Assembly (NCBI GenBank): GCA_019310385.1
Contig: JAFDEK010000020.1
Span: 1-43,336 of the forward strand
Direction of reading: 5' to 3'
DNA: 43,336 nt
Source of the DNA: Deltaproteobacteria bacterium
GTDB taxonomy: Bacteria > Myxococcota_A > UBA9160 > UBA4427
The position numbers were made by a program, and so were the translations under genes. Below, piece after piece: positions 1 through 8,127 of this stretch (position 1 is its first letter; each line of letters opens with the position of its first letter). The notes under the pieces are model-generated. The model did no database searches and had not been told where the DNA came from. It worked only from the letters and a program-made list of their open reading frames with translations.

Positions 1-60
1 TATCTCTTCATCACTCACGATCTGGGGGTCGTGCGCTACCTCGCCCACGACGGTGACTGA
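1..60 (+). pseudogene. 3' remnant of an oligopeptide-type ABC transporter ATPase
   Basis: The first twenty codons read YLFITHDLGVVRYLAHD-GD-stop. This matches the H-loop region of OppD/OppF-type ATP-binding subunits (YLFISHDL-x-VVR-x-x-xD). In that family about 60 or more residues normally follow the H-loop, including the segment ADRIAVMY. Here a stop comes at once. In the next frame the bases after it read LIAIPS, which resembles the expected RIAV continuation, so a frameshift is plausible. The rest of the gene lies outside the window. The next gene is on the other strand only 23 bp away, so the missing C-terminus has no room. I read it as a decayed or disrupted gene end. Confidence 0.6.
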
Positions 61-83
61 TCGCGATCCCGTCGCGAGCTTCG

Positions 84-1211
84 CTATGAGTTCTCCTCAG
101 AGAGAAGCTCGTTGAGGCGCTCGTTCGTCTCCAGATACTCGTCGACGAGGGCCATTACCTGCTGACGCGCGCGAAACCTCTGCTTCATTCGCCCGACGAT
201 CTGTCCTACCGGGGTCAGGGCGACGGCTTGCCCCTGGTCGGGGTAGCGATCGACTCGAGCCAGTGACCTGCCGGCCAGCATCATCTGCAAGGGAGATGAC
301 AGGGGACTGGGTGCGCCTTCCCTCTCCCATGCATCCGTCCATTCATTTCTCAGCATACGCACGTGCTTGCCCGTGAAGCTCCGAGAACGAACCGTGTCAT
401 TGGTCCCCGCGTCGAGAAGCGACTGCAGCTCGGCAGGCACGGTGGCAGCCTCGGCCACGGTCAGCCAGATCGACCCGCACCACACCCCCTGCGCGCCGAG
501 CGCCAACGCCGCATGCATCTGTCGGCCGCTACCGATACCGCCCGCGGCGATTACAGGAATGTCTCCAGCGATGTCCACGACCTCTGGCCAGAGCACCACG
601 CTCCCGATCTCGCCGGTGTGTCCCCCGCCCTCGCCTCCCTGGGCAATGATGAAGTCCAGTCCCGCTTCGACATGTTTGACCGCGTGTCGGGGACTCCCGC
701 AGAGGGCACCCACCATCCGACCGGAATCCTGAATCTGGCGAACAACCTCCGGCGGCGGGGTTCCCAGAGCGTTGGCGATCAGCCTGACCTTGGGGTGCCT
801 GAGAGCCACATCGATCTGTGGCGCGGAGGTCGCTTCCGTCATGTACAAGCCGTCGTGGTCTTCGTCCGAATCCGGCAGATCCGGGATTCCGAGACCATCG
901 AGTATCTCGTCGGCGAACTCTCGGTGGCTTCGAGGGATGGCGGCGCTGAGCATCGCTTTGAGTTTCAGGGGATCGCGTTCCCCCAGGCCCTCGTACTTGT
1001 TGGGAATGATCACATCGATCCCGTAGGGTTTCTCTCCGACCCGCTCATCGATCCAATTGAGCTCTACCTCGAGCTGATCCGGATCGAAGCCCACCGCGCC
1101 CAGCACACCGAAGGCGCCGGCATTGGTCACCGCCGCCACCACATCCCTGCAGTGGGTGAAGGCAAAGATCGGATACTCGATTCCCAGCGCCTTGCACAGA
1201 CCGGTCTTCAT
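84..1211 (-). CDS. Nitronate monooxygenase / 2-nitropropane dioxygenase family FMN protein
   Basis: This 375-residue protein has the FMN-dependent TIM-barrel layout of the nitronate monooxygenase/enoyl-ACP reductase II (FabK-like) family. It opens with a LGIEYPIF segment and an AVTNAGAFGVLGA glycine strand. It then has GGEGGGHTG near the flavin phosphate site and IPVIAAGGIGSGRQ followed by ALGAQGVWCGS near the end of the barrel. Members oxidise nitronates with oxygen, but many are of unknown substrate. The ATG at 1211 is preceded by a GAGGG-type ribosome site. It is the last gene of a leftward set after the sulfatase and alpha/beta hydrolase, with about 110-bp gaps. The C-terminal tail (about residues 330-375) is charged and probably helical. 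Family is secure; substrate is not. Confidence 0.88.
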   Translation of the reverse strand: MKTGLCKALGIEYPIFAFTHCRDVVAAVTNAGAFGVLGAVGFDPDQLEVELNWIDERVGEKPYGIDVIIPNKYEGLGERDPLKLKAMLSAAIPRSHREFADEILDGLGIPDLPDSDEDHDGLYMTEATSAPQIDVALRHPKVRLIANALGTPPPEVVRQIQDSGRMVGALCGSPRHAVKHVEAGLDFIIAQGGEGGGHTGEIGSVVLWPEVVDIAGDIPVIAAGGIGSGRQMHAALALGAQGVWCGSIWLTVAEAATVPAELQSLLDAGTNDTVRSRSFTGKHVRMLRNEWTDAWEREGAPSPLSSPLQMMLAGRSLARVDRYPDQGQAVALTPVGQIVGRMKQRFRARQQVMALVDEYLETNERLNELLSEENS

Positions 1212-1321
1212 GAGAGCTGCCCTCTTCGAAGCAATCGATGCGCGATCTCGGAGATCACGCAGTCTACAGCTGTGGCTCTGCTATCACAGACGGAAGGGGA
1301 CGCCCTCCCGAGCACGCGAGC

Positions 1322-2071
1322 TCAGATAGCGCGAGCCGCTTCGTCTTCGAGACAGGTTTCGAGCTCGATCGCGAGGATCTCGTAGAGCCTGGGTTTGAAC
1401 ACGACGCTGAGATGGCCGGCGTCTTCGATGCGGTGAACGTGTTCGTTGCCCTCGATGGCGCCGTGCTTGGGTGGGACGAGCCTGTCCTTCGTAGGTACGA
1501 TGTTCACGATGCGCGTTCCCCTGGGCAGCCGGGTCGCGACTTTGGGAAAGGCACACTGCCGGATCCTGCCGCAGGTGACCGTGTGCAGGCCCACGCCCGC
1601 AATCGGGTAGGCGCAGACCTGAGGTGAAGCGATCGTCACCGCCATCGCGATGTAGCGCGGGTGTTTGTTCGCCAGCCAGGCCGCTTCGTAGCCACCCTTG
1701 GACCAGCCGACGAGCACCACTCGACGGCCCGTGCGCTCGTAGAGCTCCTTGATGCAGGGGAGGATCTTCTTCGTGCAGGTCGTCCACGGGCACTCTGTCT
1801 GCACGGGAATGTTCGGGTGCTCGACCTCGTAGCCGAAGAGCTGAAGCCAGTGCTCCATGATCGGCACCATGATCTCGCGCCGCGTGATGAAGGGCGGGAT
1901 GAGCACGATGCCGAGGCCATCGCCGTAGGGAGGGAGTACTCCGTGGCGCACCCCGGGCGTGATGCGGAGCTGGAGCCGGCGCTTGAGTTCCCTTGCCCCG
2001 CGAGCGGCGTACTGGGTAGTGACCATCGCGACTGCGGCGGCATAGAGCGGTGCGCGAAGGTACTTCCGCAT
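1322..2071 (-). CDS. Alpha/beta-hydrolase fold esterase/lipase-like protein
   Basis: This 249-residue protein has a nucleophile elbow VGWSKGG near residue 120 (G-x-S-x-G). A likely acid lies in PTKDRLVPP and a catalytic histidine in EDAGHLSVV, all in the order expected for alpha/beta hydrolases. A hydrophobic N-terminal stretch (LYAAAVAMVTTQYAA) could be a weak signal or a membrane anchor. It is rich in cysteines between the lid and the core (CPWTTC, CTKKILPC), which could form disulfides if exported. The start at 2071 follows a GGGAG ribosome site. It lies between a secreted sulfatase and a flavin monooxygenase in the same direction. The substrate cannot be told from sequence; a hydrophobic ester or acyl group is an inference. 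Confidence 0.8.
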   Translation of the reverse strand: MRKYLRAPLYAAAVAMVTTQYAARGARELKRRLQLRITPGVRHGVLPPYGDGLGIVLIPPFITRREIMVPIMEHWLQLFGYEVEHPNIPVQTECPWTTCTKKILPCIKELYERTGRRVVLVGWSKGGYEAAWLANKHPRYIAMAVTIASPQVCAYPIAGVGLHTVTCGRIRQCAFPKVATRLPRGTRIVNIVPTKDRLVPPKHGAIEGNEHVHRIEDAGHLSVVFKPRLYEILAIELETCLEDEAARAI

Positions 2072-2180
2072 GCACGGATCTCCCGGGCTTACTGGATCAA
2101 CGCTACGCCTATCGAGATTAGCTCAGTCGCCTCCAGACACCCAGCATCCCCAGACCGCAGCACGGCGACGCCGAGCGGCC

Positions 2181-4055
2181 TCACAAGTGGTATCCGTATT
2201 GCATACCGTCGATGATGGAAAAGAAGTACATCTTGCCTGGCCAGATCGGCGGCGCGAGCTCGGACTCCCACTCATCGAGGGCGAGGATCAGCCGGTACCG
2301 GAGCCACGGACGGTGCTCGGCCAGATTATTGACTTCGCCGGGGTCGCTGGCCAGGTCGAATAGCCAGACGTTGCAGGTGCCGATATAGGGATTGCACGCC
2401 CTGATGAGCTTGAAGTCGCCGTTCCGTACGGCCCGGTTCGGACCGGTTCGCCAGAACAGGTACTCCTGTGAAGCGCCGGTTTCGTCCCCGAGGATGAAGG
2501 GGGAGAGGTCCGTTCCGTCGAGCTCGATCTCGCCCGGCGGAGCGACGTTGGCTGCCGTCAGGAGGGTCGGGAACAGGTCCAGCAGGCTGACGGCATCATG
2601 GTGCTCCGTCCCCGCCGTGGTGACGCCGGGCCAACGAATGATCATCGGGACCCGAACCCCTCCTTCGAAGAGAAAGACCTTGCCCAGGCGAAGCGGCGCA
2701 TTGTCGCTCCACGGCAGCTGGCCGCCGTTGTCGTTCGTGAACACGATCAGCGTATCCTCGGCGAGGCCCTGGTCCTCGACTGCCTGCACGATCTCTCCGA
2801 CTGCGTCGTCCAACGCGCTGGTCATGGCGTAATAGGCCCGCAGCGTCTCGTCGGCGACGTGTGCGAATCGGTCGAGGTACTCCTGCGAAGCCGAGATCGG
2901 CCCATGAACCGCGTTGAAGGGCACGTAGAGAAAGAAAGGGGTCGTGCGGTGCCGCTCGATGAAGCTGACGGCTTCGCGGGCGAAGGCGTCGGTCAGATAC
3001 TCGGTCTCATTGGCGCGTTCCTTGCCGCGGTTGATGGTCTGCGAGACCGGCCGGTGGGCCACCGTTTGTGGGAAATAGGGATGCGAACCACCCAGGAAGC
3101 CGAAGAACTCGTCGAAGCCGTGTTCGATGGGGTGGTATTGATCCCGCGTTCCGAGGTGCCATTTGCCGACGATGCCGGTCGCGTAGCCGGCGTCGTGCAG
3201 CGCCTCGGCGATCGTGGTGGTGGTCGGGTCCAGACCGCCATGCTCAGGTGTGTTGAACTCGAAGCCGAAGCGCTGCTGATAGCGGCCGGTCAAGAGCGCG
3301 GCGCGCGACGGCGAGCAGGAGGCGGCCGTTGCATACGCGTTCGTGAAGCGCAGACCCTCGGTAGCCAGCCGGTCGATCTGCGGCGTGGGGATGGTCTCCG
3401 AGCCCTGGACACCGAGGTCGTTGAAGCCGAGGTCATCGGCGAAGATCAGCACGACGTTCATGCGCCGGGGCATGCAAGCGGCAGGTGCCGCCGAGTTCCG
3501 TGCCACGAAATGACCGAGCTCGTTCTTCCACACCGTGCCGCCGAACTCTGCACAGTAACGCTGGTCGGCTGTCTGGAACTCGATCGACAGAGGCTCTCGT
3601 TGTGCGTCGGCCGACAGACCACATGGAAGCTCGCTGCCCCTCCCCCAGATCGCGATGTGGCCGGGACGGAGCGTCACGCTTCGGATGCCCTCGCTTCCGG
3701 TCCGCCGAGCGCGGTAGCGATAACCCCACCGGGCGCCGTTCCTTCGCCGCTCCTCCCATCCGCTCGGATCGAGGTTGATTCGTGCCGAGCACTGCCCGCT
3801 CTCGGGGCCTCCGTGGATCCGGATCGTGGCGCCGAGCCTGGGATCGGGTAGAGGTGCGCTGATCGCCGGATCCTTCAGGTCGATCCAAAGAAACTTCGCA
3901 GCCGCGGTCTCCTGGCTGGCAAGCAGCGCGGCCACGCGTCCGGCCACGGGCGTTTCGGTGGCCAGTGCCAGCCCAGGCAGCGCACACGCCAGCAACACCA
4001 GCAGGGCGACGGGCGCCAGGAACGAAGCCCCGATTCGCGATGCCGGACCTGCCAT
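2181..4055 (-). CDS. Exported type I (formylglycine) arylsulfatase with an N-terminal extra domain
   Basis: This 624-residue protein hydrolyses sulfate esters if its family assignment holds. Residues 1-33 are a signal peptide (hydrophobic VALLVLLACALPGLALA). The sulfatase domain starts near residue 198 with NVVLIFADDLG, whose aspartates bind the metal. The C-S-P-S-R sulfatase motif (Cys247) is the site turned into formylglycine. GKWHLG follows near residue 297 and FTNDNGG later. The open frame extends upstream of 4055, but this ATG is chosen because it starts the signal peptide and has a GAGAGGAGAG ribosome site just ahead. Residues about 34-197 are an extra Cys-containing region that I do not recognise. 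No formylglycine-generating enzyme is in this window. It leads the leftward hydrolase/monooxygenase set. Confidence 0.9.
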   Translation of the reverse strand: MAGPASRIGASFLAPVALLVLLACALPGLALATETPVAGRVAALLASQETAAAKFLWIDLKDPAISAPLPDPRLGATIRIHGGPESGQCSARINLDPSGWEERRRNGARWGYRYRARRTGSEGIRSVTLRPGHIAIWGRGSELPCGLSADAQREPLSIEFQTADQRYCAEFGGTVWKNELGHFVARNSAAPAACMPRRMNVVLIFADDLGFNDLGVQGSETIPTPQIDRLATEGLRFTNAYATAASCSPSRAALLTGRYQQRFGFEFNTPEHGGLDPTTTTIAEALHDAGYATGIVGKWHLGTRDQYHPIEHGFDEFFGFLGGSHPYFPQTVAHRPVSQTINRGKERANETEYLTDAFAREAVSFIERHRTTPFFLYVPFNAVHGPISASQEYLDRFAHVADETLRAYYAMTSALDDAVGEIVQAVEDQGLAEDTLIVFTNDNGGQLPWSDNAPLRLGKVFLFEGGVRVPMIIRWPGVTTAGTEHHDAVSLLDLFPTLLTAANVAPPGEIELDGTDLSPFILGDETGASQEYLFWRTGPNRAVRNGDFKLIRACNPYIGTCNVWLFDLASDPGEVNNLAEHRPWLRYRLILALDEWESELAPPIWPGKMYFFSIIDGMQYGYHL

Positions 4056-4083
4056 GTGTGCTCTCCTCTCTTCGCCTCGACTC

Positions 4084-4102
4084 GCGTTCAAATTGCGAAC
4101 GC
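4084..4102. promoter_or_regulatory. Palindrome ahead of the sulfatase gene, possible operator
   Basis: A perfect inverted repeat GCGTTC-N7-GAACGC lies 29-47 bp upstream of the sulfatase start. The spacing and position fit a repressor site or a small hairpin in the mRNA leader. No regulator gene is adjacent, so its role is inferred from symmetry alone. Confidence 0.3.
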
Positions 4103-4233
4103 ACCGGACAGGATTCCGCAGTGTCTCGTGGCCATTCGTGCCTCTATGGGATCCCGGCGTCGTGGCGAAAGCTCGCCGTTTCCTGACGATCTCCCATAGA
4201 GCACGCTTTGCCGTATAGGGCTCTCCCTGGCAG

Positions 4234-4271
4234 TTCACGCGCGCTGTCTGTCTGCCAGATAATACCAGACA
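4234..4271 (+). promoter_or_regulatory. Candidate promoter with a palindrome over its -10 box
   Basis: TTCACG at 4234-4239 (4 of 6 matches to the sigma-70 -35 box) is followed after 18 bp by GATAAT at 4258-4263 (5 of 6). The inverted repeat TGTCTG-N11-CAGACA (4249-4254 and 4266-4271) is centred on the -10 box, as repressor operators often are. Transcription would start near 4270 and give a leader of about 260 nt before the P450 gene. This promoter lies in the 476-bp stretch 4056-4531 between divergent genes, which contains no convincing gene. Confidence 0.4.
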
Positions 4272-4407
4272 CAGGGACTTCCCAGCTGAGGCGTCCCGGA
4301 GGGTCCACCGCGACCCGAGAGCCCGGTCCCCAGCGGACGCACCAGTCACGCAACACATCGGCAGGACTGCTGCAGCGCGTTGGGCCTGGGAAGAACGAGC
4401 CACGATG

Positions 4408-4498
4408 CAAGTGGCTACCTCCTTCGGTAGCGAGGTTGAGCCACTGCTTGCCCATGCGGACCGCGTGGAGGTTGCCCTGAGGGGGGTTTCCCTCCTTG
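4408..4498 (+). other. Structured leader: two hairpins ahead of the P450 gene
   Basis: The first hairpin has arms CAA-GTGGCT-ACCTC (4408-4421) and GAGGT-AGCCAC-TTG (4432-4450, with TG and TGC bulges), giving a 14-bp stem around the loop CTTCGGTAGC. The second has GGAGG (4467-4471) pairing with CCTCC (4491-4495). Inside it are two other pairings, CCC-TGA-GGG and GGG-TTT-CCC, and the latter competes with the outer stem. The region ends about 35 nt before the P450 start. It could be a regulatory 5' leader or a small RNA on either strand. I recognise no known riboswitch class in it. Confidence 0.4.
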
Positions 4499-4531
4499 CG
4501 AGATGGATGGCAATCCAGGCAGAATGTCCCC

Positions 4532-5674
4532 ATGGCGACATCGGCGCTGCCGGCCATCGAGCCCCATCCGCCCCGAGCCCCCGGCCACCTGCCCTGGGCG
4601 GGCTCCGGCTTTTCCCTGCTGCGCCACAAGGTGCCTACGGAGCTCTTCGCCGGGCGCCGCACCATGCCCCACGACCTCTTCGGCCGCGAGGACGTGGAGG
4701 TCTATCTCGAGAACCTGCACGAGGCCATGGAGGTCGCACTGGAGGAGCTCTCGAGCGCCGGCTGCTTCGAGATCTTCGAGTTCATGCGCCGCCTGGCCCA
4801 CCGCATGGGGTTGGCCTCCTGGGGCGGGCTGGGGCCTGCGACCTATCGCTTCCTCGATCCCCTGGTGCAGCGCTTCGACCGCCTCGACAGCGCCGAGTCC
4901 TTCGTCTTTCCCATGAAGGGCTTCGTCACGGTGGCGACCCGCAAGCGCGCCGAGCGCCGGGCCCTCGAGGAGATCGAGGCCATCTACCGGGAGATTCTCG
5001 CGGCCCGCGAGGGCGAGGAGAAGGAAGGGGGAGACCTCTTCGATCGCATCTGCACGGCGTGGAGCGACGTCGAGGGGCCCGAGCGCGAGATCGGCATCGC
5101 GCGGGACGTGGTGCTGGTTCACATGGGCTCCCAGTCGAACCTCTTCGCCGCGATGGCGTGGACCCTGGTTCATCTTCTCGAGCGGCCCGATCTGATCGAG
5201 GAGATCCGCGGCGGGGACACGGAGCTCCTCGAACGCTGTGCGAGCGAATCCATCCGCCTGGCCCAGCGCTCCATCGTGCTGCGGCGGGTGCTCCGGCCGG
5301 TGGAGCTCGCGGACGAGGAGCGCAGCTACAAGCTGGAGCCGGGGGTGTTCGCAACGACCATGATGTCGGTGACCAACACCAGCGCGGCGCCGGGCCTCGA
5401 CCGCTACGACCCGGACCACTACCGCGGCCGGGAGTTCCAGCTCGCCGACGCGCTTCCGGCGCGGGAGCTCGTGACCACCTTCGGCCATGGCCGCCACGCC
5501 TGCCCCGCCCAGCGCTTCTCCATCTCGGCCATTTGCGATGCCGTGGGCGCCCTGATCACCGACTATGACTTCAGTCCGCGCTATCGCGACCCCCAGCCTT
5601 TGCGCAGACAGATCGGCGGTATCGCGCGGGCGGATCGCAGGTGCTGGATGGACTACCGCGTGCGGAATCGATGA
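4532..5674 (+). CDS. Cytochrome P450, apparently shortened by an internal N-terminal deletion
   Basis: This 380-residue protein has the haem-thiolate signature FGHGRHACPAQR (Cys324) and an ExxR pair (Glu239, Arg242), so it belongs to the P450 monooxygenases. The I-helix reads HMGSQSNLFAAMAW and lacks the usual acid-alcohol pair, so oxygen activation may be unusual. The N-terminus starts normally with a proline-rich PPRAPGHLPWAGSGFSLLR. At residues 28-33 it runs directly into HKVPTELFAGRRTMPHDLFG, a segment that in P450s of this type lies much further on. The beta-1 sheet and helices A-B seem to be missing. The ATG at 4532 is chosen as it starts the proline-rich region. The gene overlaps the acylase gene by ATGA. 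The frame is intact; activity is uncertain. Confidence 0.85.
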   Translation: MATSALPAIEPHPPRAPGHLPWAGSGFSLLRHKVPTELFAGRRTMPHDLFGREDVEVYLENLHEAMEVALEELSSAGCFEIFEFMRRLAHRMGLASWGGLGPATYRFLDPLVQRFDRLDSAESFVFPMKGFVTVATRKRAERRALEEIEAIYREILAAREGEEKEGGDLFDRICTAWSDVEGPEREIGIARDVVLVHMGSQSNLFAAMAWTLVHLLERPDLIEEIRGGDTELLERCASESIRLAQRSIVLRRVLRPVELADEERSYKLEPGVFATTMMSVTNTSAAPGLDRYDPDHYRGREFQLADALPARELVTTFGHGRHACPAQRFSISAICDAVGALITDYDFSPRYRDPQPLRRQIGGIARADRRCWMDYRVRNR

Positions 5675-8061
5675 GCCTCACGAGGGCGCTGGCCGCGTTC
5701 GTCGTTGCCCTCGCCGCCGTGCCGCTCCTTCTCTGGCTCTATCTCGCCCAGAGCAACCGGGCTCGCTGGGATGGCGAGGTCGTGCTGGAGGGGCTCACGG
5801 CGCCGGTGCGCGTGGATCGCGACGAGCAGGGCGTCCCCTACATCCAGGGCGAGAGCTGGCCCGACGTGATCCGGGCCCAGGGCTTCGTGATGAGCTCCGA
5901 TCGGCTCTACCAGATGGAGCTCATGCGCCACGTCGCCCAGGGACGCCTGGCCGAGCTGGTGGGCGAGCGGGGATTCGAGACGGACGTGCTGGTGCGCGTG
6001 GTCGACATCCCGGGCATCGCGCGACGCCAGGTGGCGCTCCTCGCCGGCGAGGGGCGGGTCTGGTTCGACGCCTACCTGGGCGGCGTCAATGCCTACCTGG
6101 AGCAGCACGGAGACGATCTCCCCCTGGCCTTCTCGCTGCTCTCGCTCACGCCCGAGCCCTGGACCCTGCACGATCTCGTCGCCATCCAGGCGCTGAACAT
6201 CTGGGGCAGCTCGGCGAACTGGCGTGCGGAGCTGATCGCGCAGCTCTTGATCGAGAAGCTGGGTCCCGAGCGAGCCGCCGAGATCTCCATGATTTCCGTC
6301 AATCCCGATGTCGCGGGCGGGCGGGAGGCGCAGGTGCCTCGCGACTTCGAAGCCATCGGCCTGCGCATCGACCCGGAACGCGAAGCCCACTGGCCCCGGC
6401 CGGAGGCCGTCGCGAGCAACTCCTGGGTGAGCGGCCCGGGCCGCTCTGCGGGGGGCAAGCCGATCCTCGCCAACGACCCGCATCTGGACGCCCGGCGCCT
6501 GCCGGGCTTCTTCTATCCCATCGCGCTGGTGACGCCGCAGGGGAGGGCGGTGGGGCTGGCCCCGCTCGCGGCTCCAGGCCTCGGTCTGGGGCGCACCGAT
6601 CGCATGGCCTTCGGCGCCACCAACGGCTACGCGGACATGGTCGACCTCTACATCGAACGGGAAGACCTCGCGAACCCGGGCCACTACCTCGAGGGGGCGC
6701 GCTCGCTCCCCTTCGCGCTGCGCGAGGAGCACATCCGCATTCGCGACCGGGAGCATCCCGACGGCTATCGCAGTGAGACCGTGACGGTGCGAAGCACCCG
6801 GCGCGGGCCGATCCTCTCCGACCACGGCATGATCGTCGAGAGCGGCAAGCTGCTCTCCCTGCGTTGGAGCTGGCCGGAGGCCTTGAGCCCGAACATGGGG
6901 GCCCACGAAGTCATCGCGGCGAAATCCGTGGGCGAGGCCCTTCGGATCGTCGCCCGGCAGCCCGTCTCCCTCAACTACATCCTCGCGGACGTGGATGGCC
7001 ACATCGCGCGGGTGCCCTCGGGCCCGGTGCCCATCCGCCGGGAGGGTGACGGTTCGCACCCGCTGCCCGTGCGTGACTCCCGCGACAACTGGGCGGGCTT
7101 CCTGTCCCTCGAGCAGAAGCCGACGGTCTACGACCCGCCCGAAGGCTGGGTCGGCGCCGCGAATCACGACCTCGTCCCCGACGGCTACCCCTTCGCCTAC
7201 TCGACCTACTTCGCGCCCTCCTGGCGTTACCGCCGCCTGCGCGAGCTCATGGCGGGCGATCGTGTGCTCGGCGTCGACGACCACTGGCGCTTCATGCGCG
7301 ACGTGAAGAACACCCTGGCCGTGCGCCTGGCTCCCATCTTCGCGGCGGCCTTGCGCGATGGCGATGCGGACGACCACGAATGGGCGCAGATCCTCGATGA
7401 TTGGGATTTCGTGGAGAGCGTCGACGCGGTCGCGCCCTCGCTGTTCCAGACCCTGGTGGTCCACCTCGCCCTGCGCACCTACGAAGACGAGCTGGGCGAG
7501 GAGCTGACCGGTCGCTTCCTCGACAACCTCTACTACTGGAACGAGCGCTTTGCCAAGCAGGTGGAGGAGAACGCGGCGAGCTGGTTCGACGACCGGCGCA
7601 CCGACGCGGTGGAGACTCGCGACGAGCAGATCCGCCTGGCCGCAGGCGACGCGCGGGCCTATTTGACGGAGCGCTTCGGCCGGCGCAGCGAGGATTGGCG
7701 CTGGGGCGCGCTGCACACGGTGACCTTCGCGAGCCCGGTGCTGCCCGGCGAGCGCGCCGCACGTTGGCTTGGCGGCGGGACTCATCCCATGGAGGGCTCC
7801 GGTGAGACCCTCAACCGCGCCATCTACCGGGTCAGCGAGCGCTACGACACCCGTGTCATCGCGTCGGCGAGGATCGTGTACGACCTTTCGGATTCCGAGA
7901 AGGTCACCGCGGTGCTGCCGGGCGGAGTCAGCGGTCGCTATTTCGACGATCACCTGACAGACCAGCTACCCGCCTGGCGCAGCGGCGAGAAGCGCCATTG
8001 GTGGTTCAGCGACGCGGCGATCCGCGAGCACGCGGAGCACACCCTGAACCTGGTGCCCTGA
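5671..8061 (+). CDS. Penicillin acylase family N-terminal-nucleophile hydrolase
   Basis: This 796-residue protein matches the family's usual length. Residues 7-26 form a signal peptide or anchor. The alpha-chain part includes VRVDRDEQGVPYIQG and AQGFVMSSDRLYQMELMRHVAQGRLAEL. The nucleophile is predicted as Ser249 in VA-SNSWVSG, after which come KPILANDPHLDAR and a long beta-chain. Members are autocleaved in the periplasm and hydrolyse amide bonds; known substrates include penicillins, acyl-homoserine lactones and cyclic lipopeptides. The start ATG at 5671 overlaps the P450 stop (ATGA), so the two are probably translated together. The specificity is unknown. A joint role with the P450 on one amide-containing metabolite is inference. 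Confidence 0.92.
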   Translation: MSLTRALAAFVVALAAVPLLLWLYLAQSNRARWDGEVVLEGLTAPVRVDRDEQGVPYIQGESWPDVIRAQGFVMSSDRLYQMELMRHVAQGRLAELVGERGFETDVLVRVVDIPGIARRQVALLAGEGRVWFDAYLGGVNAYLEQHGDDLPLAFSLLSLTPEPWTLHDLVAIQALNIWGSSANWRAELIAQLLIEKLGPERAAEISMISVNPDVAGGREAQVPRDFEAIGLRIDPEREAHWPRPEAVASNSWVSGPGRSAGGKPILANDPHLDARRLPGFFYPIALVTPQGRAVGLAPLAAPGLGLGRTDRMAFGATNGYADMVDLYIEREDLANPGHYLEGARSLPFALREEHIRIRDREHPDGYRSETVTVRSTRRGPILSDHGMIVESGKLLSLRWSWPEALSPNMGAHEVIAAKSVGEALRIVARQPVSLNYILADVDGHIARVPSGPVPIRREGDGSHPLPVRDSRDNWAGFLSLEQKPTVYDPPEGWVGAANHDLVPDGYPFAYSTYFAPSWRYRRLRELMAGDRVLGVDDHWRFMRDVKNTLAVRLAPIFAAALRDGDADDHEWAQILDDWDFVESVDAVAPSLFQTLVVHLALRTYEDELGEELTGRFLDNLYYWNERFAKQVEENAASWFDDRRTDAVETRDEQIRLAAGDARAYLTERFGRRSEDWRWGALHTVTFASPVLPGERAARWLGGGTHPMEGSGETLNRAIYRVSERYDTRVIASARIVYDLSDSEKVTAVLPGGVSGRYFDDHLTDQLPAWRSGEKRHWWFSDAAIREHAEHTLNLVP

Positions 8062-8090
8062 GTCGCGGGGCATCGCGCGATGACGCGACT
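8061..8090. terminator. Two-way terminator-like hairpin between convergent genes
   Basis: AGTCGCG (8061-8067) and CGCGACT (8084-8090) pair perfectly, and the inner palindrome CATCGCGCGATG (8071-8082) extends the stem. It begins on the stop codon of the acylase gene and faces the convergent crotonase gene. There is no T-run, so termination efficiency is uncertain. Confidence 0.45.
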
Positions 8091-8127
8091 TCGCCGACGG
8101 ATCGGTCGCATCCGCTGCGCAAGAGGC

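Noticed and set aside
4084..4102. Palindrome as a terminator of a plus-strand transcript
   Set aside because: No plus-strand gene ends there and there is no T-run; a site ahead of the sulfatase gene is more likely.
4144..4665. Minus-strand open frame through the P450 leader
   Set aside because: It overlaps the P450 start, has odd composition with no motif, and the structured leader better explains the sequence. I also considered a group II intron or retron remnant but found no reverse transcriptase and no domain V.
5653..7953. Long open frame of 766 codons on the minus strand across the acylase gene
   Set aside because: It is the mirror of a convincing plus-strand Ntn-hydrolase and has no family motifs. 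High GC makes such long antisense frames common.
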